Assembly (NCBI GenBank): GCA_017578085.1
Contig: PKQR01000098.1
Location: 1 to 8,484, forward strand
DNA: 8,484 nucleotides
Reading direction: 5' to 3'
Origin: Bacillota bacterium
Lineage (GTDB): Bacteria; Bacillota; Limnochordia; Limnochordales; ZCTH02-B6
The notes below the pieces were generated by a model that was not told the origin of the DNA, searched no databases, and saw only the letters and a list, made by a program, of their open reading frames with translations. Shown here one piece after another: positions 6,696 to 8,484 of the stretch. The translations under genes and the position numbers were made by a program. Within the stretch, counting starts at the first letter, position 1. Every line of letters begins with the position of its first letter.

Positions 6696-7136
6696 GTGGA
6701 GCCCGTGGTAGTCGCCATCGACCCGGGCCGGGAGAAATGCGGCATCGCGGTGGTGGCGTTGGACGGCCGGGTATTGCATCAGGCCGTCGTTCCGGCCGGG
6801 GAGCTGGCAAGAAGCCTTTCAGGTGTGAAGCACCCGGTTGCCGCGTACGTGGTCGGACACCGCACGGCGTCGGGAGAGGTCAGGGCTGCTCTACGGGCCA
6901 TGGGAGTGCCCGACGAGGCGGTCAAGGTGGTCAACGAGGATAGGAGCAGCGAATTGGGCCGGCAGCGCTACTGGCGCGCGAAGCCGCCGCGGGGCTGGCG
7001 GCGGCTGTTGCCCACCAGCCTGCAGGTGCCGCCGGAGCCGTACGATGACTTCGTGGCGGTGGAATTGGCCGAACGCTTCCTTTCCGCTTTCCGGTCCGGA
7101 GGGGGAGAGGGTTCGGCCCAAAAGGCGGAGAAATGA
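6696..7136 (+). CDS. YqgF/RuvX-like RNase H-fold protein
   Basis: The product is a 146-residue predicted cytoplasmic protein with the YqgF/RuvX RNase H-like fold. Strand one ends in VVVAIDPGREKCGIAVV, with the first candidate catalytic Asp at D9. VVGHRT (52-57) matches the position of the VVGLP loop, E81 in VVNEDRSSELG matches the Glu of the DERxT motif, and YDDFVAVELAERF (116-128, D117/D118) supplies the last acidic position. The full acidic set suggests nuclease activity is retained. Canonical YqgF matures 16S rRNA; this divergent form may be a paralogue with another role. GTG at 6696 was chosen because it directly precedes the first strand and has GGGGG (6684-6688) seven bases upstream; in-frame TTG at 6660 is an alternative, and the longer frame from 6600 would translate through the hairpin. 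Its stop overlaps the next gene as ATGA, so it is probably co-translated with an SLH protein. Confidence 0.75.
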   Translation: MEPVVVAIDPGREKCGIAVVALDGRVLHQAVVPAGELARSLSGVKHPVAAYVVGHRTASGEVRAALRAMGVPDEAVKVVNEDRSSELGRQRYWRAKPPRGWRRLLPTSLQVPPEPYDDFVAVELAERFLSAFRSGGGEGSAQKAEK

Positions 7137-8484
7137 TCCGGCACCGCGAAAGAAGGTTGTTGTGTCCAAATGTTTCCAGGAAGGAGGGGTTCGCGCTGCG
7201 GCTGAAGGGACGCTTCTCAGCGCTCGGCCGCCAATTGCCGCTGCTGCTCGGCATCGTGGTGCTGGCCAGCGGCCTGGCGTCGGCCGCCACGGCGGGCCCC
7301 TTCTCGGATGTGCCTGCAGGGCACTGGGCGTATGACGCACTGGAGCAGCTGAGTGAAGCGGGGCTGGTGGACGGTTATCCGAGCGGGTTTTTCAGCGTCT
7401 CCAGGCGGCTCACCCGCTATGAGGTGGCCCTGTCCGTGGTCAGAGCGCTGGAGCGGTTGGCGGAGCAGGCGTCGCTCGCGCCCGCCAGCGGTGAAAAGAT
7501 GGACGTGTCCGAACTGTGGCTGGGCTACAACCAGGCCCACCCGGATCGGCCCTTGTCGCCCGGCTTACGGGATGTGCTGGGCAACGTCGTCCGCGAGTTT
7601 GAACCGGAGCTGGTGATGCTCGGCTATGGTAAGTGGACGGCGGTCTTGAACCGCGGCCCGGAGTCGGCCGTCCTGCGGGTCGAAGCGGCTGCCGACGGGA
7701 GCGGCACGCGGGGCGCCGCAGCCCAAGTCGAGGCCTGGGAGCGGCGTGCCGACGCGGATGCTCCTGGTGGGCTCTTTCTTTCCGATTACGTGCTGCCGGG
7801 CACGCCCCTGTTGACCGGGACGGGCGCGGGCGGGGACACGTCGCTTTTGCGGGGCATCACGGAGACGTGGACCGGTGTCGCGGGCGTCGTGCGGGTGACA
7901 CCGTATTTGTCCCTGCGCGGTGAGCGCACCCTGCGCAGCGGCTGGGACGGGGAAGCCGGCATGACGTCGGTCGGGGCTAGCGTCCGCTTGGGCGATGTGT
8001 CGCTGGATGGGCGCGTGCGCAGCGTGGAGCCCGGGTTCGGTGGGGGCCTGTCCGGCGGCGCGGAGGCCATGGGCGTCGGCCTTACCGTTCCCTTGGGCGA
8101 CGTGCGGCTGATCACCGGGCGCGATGTCGTGCAGCGGCTGCAAGACTCGGAGGAGGGCGCCGCGGTCGAGCGCGTGACGTCGTGGGCCTTGGAATACGGC
8201 GGAGGGAAGTCGCCGCAAATCCGCGCCCAGTGGGAATCGGTCAGCCTGGAGGACCTCCGGCGGGCGCGCTCGCGGGCGTCGGTGGACGTCAACGTGCCCG
8301 TAGCGCAGGGTGCCGTGCACCTGGGGCTCGCCTACGAAGGGCAGCCGAGGCAAGACGCCAACGGGGTCTCTGTCACAACGCTCTCCGTAGCAGGCTTTGA
8401 CTTGCGGTTGATGGAGAATGCGGAGGCCCAGGCCGCGATCGCCTTCCAGGATTCGGAGGACGGCAGCCAGCGCACCACCAGCCT
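7133..8484 (+). CDS. Second SLH-domain outer-membrane protein, stalkless (partial, runs off window)
   Basis: The frame is open for 450 codons from ATG 7133 and has no stop before the window ends. A basic N-terminus leads to a hydrophobic signal segment (about 35-50, LPLLLGIVVLASGLASA; likely cleavage near 51-54). One SLH domain follows at about 56-102, with PFSDVPAGHWAYDAL, GLVDGYPSGFF and TRYEVA (T94-A99), very like that of the upstream porin, so the two are paralogues in this domain. No long coiled coil follows; a short linker leads from about 150 into Gly-rich alternating strands consistent with a beta-barrel or other beta-rich outer-membrane domain. It could be a tether, a pore or an assembly partner of the larger protein. 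The ATG overlaps the preceding stop (ATGA) but has a poorly spaced RBS and gives an unusually long n-region of about 34 residues, so the true start may lie downstream. Confidence 0.8.
   Translation, partial: MIRHRERRLLCPNVSRKEGFALRLKGRFSALGRQLPLLLGIVVLASGLASAATAGPFSDVPAGHWAYDALEQLSEAGLVDGYPSGFFSVSRRLTRYEVALSVVRALERLAEQASLAPASGEKMDVSELWLGYNQAHPDRPLSPGLRDVLGNVVREFEPELVMLGYGKWTAVLNRGPESAVLRVEAAADGSGTRGAAAQVEAWERRADADAPGGLFLSDYVLPGTPLLTGTGAGGDTSLLRGITETWTGVAGVVRVTPYLSLRGERTLRSGWDGEAGMTSVGASVRLGDVSLDGRVRSVEPGFGGGLSGGAEAMGVGLTVPLGDVRLITGRDVVQRLQDSEEGAAVERVTSWALEYGGGKSPQIRAQWESVSLEDLRRARSRASVDVNVPVAQGAVHLGLAYEGQPRQDANGVSVTTLSVAGFDLRLMENAEAQAAIAFQDSEDGSQRTTS
7181..7187 (+). promoter_or_regulatory. 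Internal Shine-Dalgarno sequence that may decide the start of the second SLH protein
   Basis: AAGGAGG lies inside the reading frame opened at 7133. The in-frame codon eight bases later is CTG at 7196; no ATG, GTG or TTG sits at proper spacing. Initiation at 7196 would give a signal peptide with an n-region of about 13 residues, a far more usual length. CUG initiation is rare, so this remains a candidate. Confidence 0.4.

Noticed and set aside
5789..6745. 318-codon open frame on the minus strand
   Set aside because: Covers the porin barrel region and reads through the terminator hairpin; Val/Arg/Leu-rich shadow without domain features.
7565..8353. 262-codon open frame on the minus strand
   Set aside because: Antisense to the second SLH protein, whose frame is supported by a signal segment and SLH motifs.
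1..8484. CRISPR arrays, insertion sequences, phage or toxin-antitoxin genes
   Set aside because: No regularly spaced repeats, transposase motifs, terminal inverted repeats or phage-like genes were seen on either strand.

Overview
The window is high-GC, gene-dense DNA read entirely on the + strand. It encodes parts of the envelope of a bacterium with an outer membrane. Lipopolysaccharide-transport genes (lptB and an LptF/LptG-type permease), a DUF3084-type membrane/coiled-coil protein and SLH-domain beta-barrel proteins of the OmpM type occur together. With the high GC content and frequent GTG/TTG starts, this fits a diderm Firmicutes lineage such as Limnochordia. That placement is inferred from gene content and composition; no rRNA or other phylogenetic marker is present. 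Cyanobacteria, Deinococcus-Thermus and Synergistetes also have SLH-porins and remain possible.

Layout. Positions 3-215 hold the 3' end of an upstream gene, perhaps a TIM-barrel enzyme. It overlaps lptB (212-931) by a GTGA junction, and lptB overlaps the permease gene (928-2016) by a second GTGA junction. After 27 bases comes the DUF3084-like gene (2044-3258, TTG start). A gene-free stretch of 460 bases (3259-3718) follows; it contains inverted repeats around an orphan, perfect Shine-Dalgarno sequence and probably acts as a leader. Next is a 951-residue outer-membrane protein (3719-6574) with signal peptide, one SLH domain, a long alanine-rich coiled coil and a large beta-barrel ending in Phe. 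A strong hairpin (6606-6640) follows it. The last two genes are a small YqgF/RNase H-fold protein (6696-7136) and, overlapping it by ATGA, a second SLH protein (7133 to the window end, incomplete) without the long stalk.

Working together. LptB and the permease would power extraction of LPS from the inner membrane. The large SLH protein would tie the outer membrane to peptidoglycan through its SLH domain and coiled-coil stalk while forming a pore. The DUF3084 protein is predicted to project a coiled coil into the periplasm from the inner membrane. The YqgF-like protein is the odd member: a predicted cytoplasmic nuclease-fold protein inside an envelope cluster. The most interesting points are the physical linkage of LPS export with SLH tethering, the unknown jobs of the DUF3084 and YqgF-like proteins, the contrast between the stalked and stalkless SLH proteins, and the structured leader before the major SLH protein.
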